Program-made: the position numbers and the translations under genes
The notes under the pieces: generated by a model
Told to the model about the DNA's origin: nothing
Databases searched by the model: none
The model's input: only the letters and a program-made list of their open reading frames with translations
Shown: positions 61,557-64,000 of the stretch, piece by piece
Layout of the letters: each line of letters begins with the position of its first letter
How positions within the stretch are numbered: the first letter of the stretch is position 1
Assembly: GCA_015689775.1 (NCBI GenBank)
Contig: WVSR01000001.1
Span: 1,489,501-1,553,500 of the forward strand
Length of the DNA: 64,000 nt
Direction of reading: 5' to 3'
Origin: Rhodobacterales bacterium LSUCC0387
Lineage (GTDB): Bacteria > Pseudomonadota > Alphaproteobacteria > Rhodobacterales > Rhodobacteraceae

Positions 61557-62063
61557 ATGATGAGTTCGAGTTCCGACGCCTCTATCCCTTATGGTCGCTT
61601 GATGCATCATGCGATGCGCAAATTGATCCAGACTGTGCTAGAGGACGTCGCGGATAACGGCCTGCCGGGGAAACATCATTTCTTCATTACCTTCACCACG
61701 GGCCACCCTGATGTAAAAATGGCCGATTGGCTGCGCGAGCGCTATGACGCAGAAATGACCATTGTGATCCAGCATTGGTTTGACGCGCTTGAGGTGGATG
61801 AGGACGGGTTTTCCATCGTTCTTAATTTTGGCGACAACCCCGAAGCGCTGCGCGTGCCCTTTGACGCTGTTGTCACCTTCGTTGATCCTTCGGTCGAATT
61901 TGGTCTGCGGTTTGAATCGGTTGAGGTTGACGATGACAGCCCCGATCCAAGCGCCCCAAAGGACGATGATCCCGCCACCGACACTGCCCCTGCGCCCAAA
62001 CTAAAGGGGGACAAAGCGCAAGGAGAAGTGGTGTCTCTGGATCGGTTCAGAAAAAATACCTGA
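61557..62063 (+). CDS. sspB: SspB family ClpXP adaptor (alpha type)
   Basis: A 168-aa adaptor: N-terminal tag-binding domain (YGRLMHHAMRKLIQTVLEDV; HHFFITFTTGHPDVKM), an acidic linker and a C-terminal ClpX-contacting tail (GEVVSLDRFRK). It binds the ssrA tag and delivers tagged proteins to ClpXP. The ssrA gene encoding the tag lies 0.5 kb upstream. ATG 61557 (followed by another at 61560) has AAAGG upstream and gives the usual start; 61524 would add an unrelated extension. Confidence 0.92.
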   Translation: MMSSSSDASIPYGRLMHHAMRKLIQTVLEDVADNGLPGKHHFFITFTTGHPDVKMADWLRERYDAEMTIVIQHWFDALEVDEDGFSIVLNFGDNPEALRVPFDAVVTFVDPSVEFGLRFESVEVDDDSPDPSAPKDDDPATDTAPAPKLKGDKAQGEVVSLDRFRKNT

Positions 62064-62110
62064 AATTTGTGGGACACCCACATGTTCGACGTAAATAAGT
62101 TACAATAAAC

Positions 62111-62125
62111 CTGCATCGGATGCAG
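62111..62125. promoter_or_regulatory. Perfect palindrome at the start of the methyltransferase gene
   Basis: CTGCATC-G-GATGCAG (62111-62125) ends one base before the ATG at 62127. It occupies the place where a ribosome-binding site is expected, and no Shine-Dalgarno is visible. A possible -10 TACAAT (62101-62106) would put the transcript start inside the palindrome, suggesting an operator over the start site and a near-leaderless mRNA. Confidence 0.4.
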
Positions 62126-62126
62126 T

Positions 62127-62687
62127 ATGAAAAAAGATCTGCGCTTATTCCTTTCTCAGATTGTGTCTAAACCCCATCAGGTTGTGGCATTGGCTCCCTC
62201 ATCGGCGGCACTGTGCCAAGAGATGGTTGCAGGTCTTGATCCCAGTAAAGGCCCGGTGATTGAACTGGGTCCGGGCACGGGCAATATCACCCGCGCCATT
62301 TTGGGCCGTGGCATTCCCCCTCATATGCTGCATTCGGTTGAGATGAACCTCAGCTTTTGCACCCATATGCGCAAGTATTTTGTAGGGGTGAATGTTCATC
62401 ACATGAGCGCCTGCGATCTCGACCGCTTAGGCCTTAAAAACGTGCAGGCGGTGATCTCAGGCCTACCCTTACTGTCGATGCCCATCGGGGTGCAGCGCAA
62501 TATTCTCAAAGGCAGTTTCAACAGCCTCGCGACCGAAGGCAGCTTTGTGCAATTTACCTATGGACCAAACCCTTCAGTGCATGCCGATCTGCTTAAAAAG
62601 ATGGCACTGTCATGGACACGCAGCGATAAGATCTGGCTAAACCTACCCCCTGCCCGCGTCTATCGTTTTACCAGGCATGTACACTAA
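62127..62687 (+). CDS. SAM-dependent methyltransferase, PmtA-like (phospholipid N-methyltransferase)
   Basis: A 186-aa class I methyltransferase with ELGPGTGNITRAIL near residue 48 (SAM site) and SGLPLLSMP near 112, which matches bacterial phosphatidylethanolamine N-methyltransferases of the Rhodobacter/Sinorhizobium PmtA type. These methylate PE stepwise toward phosphatidylcholine. A KsgA-like rRNA methylase is less likely because of the short length. The start is unusual: no clear RBS and a perfect palindrome immediately upstream. Confidence 0.84.
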   Translation: MKKDLRLFLSQIVSKPHQVVALAPSSAALCQEMVAGLDPSKGPVIELGPGTGNITRAILGRGIPPHMLHSVEMNLSFCTHMRKYFVGVNVHHMSACDLDRLGLKNVQAVISGLPLLSMPIGVQRNILKGSFNSLATEGSFVQFTYGPNPSVHADLLKKMALSWTRSDKIWLNLPPARVYRFTRHVH

Positions 62688-62724
62688 ATTCCCCGTTGCG
62701 ATTGGACGGCGCAGGCTCTATTTG

Positions 62725-62740
62725 GTATGCAACAGCATAC
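62725..62740. promoter_or_regulatory. Small inverted repeat before fumC RBS
   Basis: GTATGC-AACA-GCATAC directly precedes TGGAGG (62741-62746), the RBS of fumC. It could be a 5'-leader hairpin or a protein site. Six base pairs only, so weak. Confidence 0.3.
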
Positions 62741-62753
62741 TGGAGGATGCTTC

Positions 62754-64000
62754 ATGACCCAAACCCGCACTGAATCCGATAGTTTTGGCCCGTTAGAGGT
62801 TCCCTTCGACCGCTATTGGGGGGCGCAGACACAGCGCAGCCTGATGAACTTCCCCATTGGGTGGGAGAAGCAGCCCGTTGCTATCGTGCGCGCCCTTGGA
62901 GTGATCAAGCGCGCTTGCGCCGCGGCAAATAAAGCCAGCGGCAAACTGCCTGCGGAATTGGCCGATGCCATGATCACTGCCGCGCAAGAGGTGATCGATG
63001 GCAAGCTTGATGATCATTTCCCCCTTGTGGTGTGGCAAACAGGCTCTGGCACGCAATCCAATATGAACGCCAATGAGGTGATCTCGAACCGCGCGATTGA
63101 AATTTTGGGCGGTGTGATTGGATCAAAAACCCCCGTTCATCCAAATGATCACTGCAATATGGGGCAATCGTCCAACGATACCTTCCCCACCGCTATGCAT
63201 ATCGCCGCCGCAATGACCGCGCGCGATGTGTTGCTGCCAGGCCTGGAAAAACTAGCCAGCGCCCTCGAGGCGAAGGCAAAAGAATTCAAGGACATCATCA
63301 AGATTGGGCGCACCCATACCCAAGATGCAACCCCGCTGACCTTGGGTCAAGAATTCTCGGGCTATGCGCAGCAAATCCGCAATGGGATTGCGCGCATCGA
63401 AATGGCCCTGCCAGGCATTTACGAGTTGGCACAGGGTGGCACGGCGGTCGGAACTGGCCTGAACACAGATAAAGGCTGGGACACCACCGTTGCAGTAAAT
63501 ATAGCGCGGATCACGGGCCTGCCGTTCATTACCGCACCAAATAAATTCGAAGCCTTGGCCGCGCATGATGCGATGGTGTTTATGTCTGGCGCGATTAAAA
63601 CAACGGCGATGGCCGCCTATAAGATCGCCAATGACATGCGCTTCTTGGGATCTGGCCCGCGGTCGGGCCTTGGGGAATTGATCCTACCCGAAAATGAACC
63701 AGGCAGCTCAATCATGCCCGGTAAAGTAAACCCAACACAGGCTGAGGCAATGACGCAGGTTTGTGCGCATATCTTGGGCAATGATGCTGCGATTTCCTTT
63801 GCAGGTAGCCAAGGCCATTTTGAATTGAACGTCTATAACCCAATGATGGCTTATAACCTGCTGCAATCAATGCAGCTGTTGGGGAATGCTGCTGATAGCT
63901 TTACCGAGCGCATGCTGAAAGACACACGGGCCAATGTAGAGCGGATCGAAAAGCTGATGCGCGAAAGCCTTATGTTGGTTACGGCACTTGCTCCCACAAT
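62754..64000 (+). CDS. fumC: Fumarate hydratase class II (3' end outside window)
   Basis: 415 codons are visible before the window ends; full-length FumC is about 460 aa. Signatures: [15 protein letters not shown] near residue 100, [13 protein letters not shown] near 142, [16 protein letters not shown] near 186, and the family signature [10 protein letters not shown] (317-326). It hydrates fumarate to malate in the TCA cycle and is the oxygen-stable, iron-free form. TGGAGG lies eight bases before the ATG. Confidence 0.95.
   Translation, partial: MTQTRTESDSFGPLEVPFDRYWGAQTQRSLMNFPIGWEKQPVAIVRALGVIKRACAAANKASGKLPAELADAMITAAQEVIDGKLDDHFPLVVWQTGSGTQSNMNANEVISNRAIEILGGVIGSKTPVHPNDHCNMGQSSNDTFPTAMHIAAAMTARDVLLPGLEKLASALEAKAKEFKDIIKIGRTHTQDATPLTLGQEFSGYAQQIRNGIARIEMALPGIYELAQGGTAVGTGLNTDKGWDTTVAVNIARITGLPFITAPNKFEALAAHDAMVFMSGAIKTTAMAAYKIANDMRFLGSGPRSGLGELILPENEPGSSIMPGKVNPTQAEAMTQVCAHILGNDAAISFAGSQGHFELNVYNPMMAYNLLQSMQLLGNAADSFTERMLKDTRANVERIEKLMRESLMLVTALAPT

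Noticed and set aside
1-64000. CRISPR arrays, rRNA genes, intact insertion sequences or transposases
   Set aside because: No regular repeat-spacer pattern, rRNA sequence or transposase-like reading frame was seen on either strand.

Overview
The window looks like chromosomal DNA of an alphaproteobacterium of the Rhodobacterales (Rhodobacteraceae/Roseobacter group). The evidence is a circularly permuted two-piece tmRNA whose tag reads ANDNRAPAMALAA, an alpha-type SspB next to it, a trgB-cysK pair as known from Rhodobacter sphaeroides, an IolC kinase fused to an aldolase-like domain, and a GC-rich, very compact gene layout. The genus cannot be resolved by eye.

Layout. (1) 0-9.4 kb: a GNAT acetyltransferase cut by the window edge; a SulP anion transporter with a universal stress protein; then a tight five-gene operon (TVP38-flavoprotein fusion, CDP-alcohol phosphatidyltransferase, YnjB/YnjC/YnjD-type ABC transporter). 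This parallels the uncharacterised ydjXYZ-ynjABCDEF region of E. coli. (2) 9.4-32 kb: a large inositol-type catabolic region. It holds a sugar/polyol ABC importer, IolD, IolE, IolB, IolC (fused), a second IolC-like kinase, an IolJ-like class II aldolase, a second IolE-like TIM barrel, three Gfo/Idh/MocA dehydrogenases, three further enzymes (HpcH-type aldolase, D-2-hydroxyacid dehydrogenase, SDR), a MocD-like desaturase-fold protein, and RpiR and LacI regulators. (3) 31.3-47.1 kb: a second carbohydrate block with its own CUT1-type ABC importer, two RbsD/FucU mutarotases, two ribokinase-family kinases, an FGGY kinase, a creatininase-fold hydrolase, an M42 peptidase-like protein beside a BtpA/SgcQ protein, an aldo/keto reductase, a COG3618 lactonase-like hydrolase, a TIM-barrel isomerase and a GntR regulator. 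Three near-identical 12-bp dyads (CTAACATGTTAG and variants) sit in three of its promoters and probably tie the block together. (4) 47.1-48.1 kb: the decayed 3' end of a UxaA-type dehydratase gene facing an L-fucose-dehydrogenase-like SDR, probably the scar of an older deoxyhexose locus. (5) 48.5-51.0 kb: A+T-richer accessory genes ending in a truncated integrase beside tRNA-Ser(GGA), an island remnant. (6) 51.1-64 kb: conserved chromosome with AlaX, MscS, CysK, TrgB, cyclopropane-fatty-acid synthase, photolyase, an orphan polyamine-type binding protein, tmRNA, SspB, a PmtA-like methyltransferase and FumC (cut by the window end).

How it fits together. The inositol region supplies uptake, oxidation to inososes, dehydration (IolE), ring hydrolysis (IolD), isomerisation (IolB), phosphorylation (IolC) and aldol cleavage (the domain fused to IolC, and IolJ). 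The final semialdehyde dehydrogenase (IolA) is not in the window. Several steps are present twice, suggesting several inositol isomers or derivatives are used. The GntR block carries the parts for importing an unknown sugar or polyol and oxidising or phosphorylating it; its substrate cannot be read from sequence alone. The tmRNA and SspB are neighbours that act in one pathway (tagging stalled peptides and delivering them to ClpXP).
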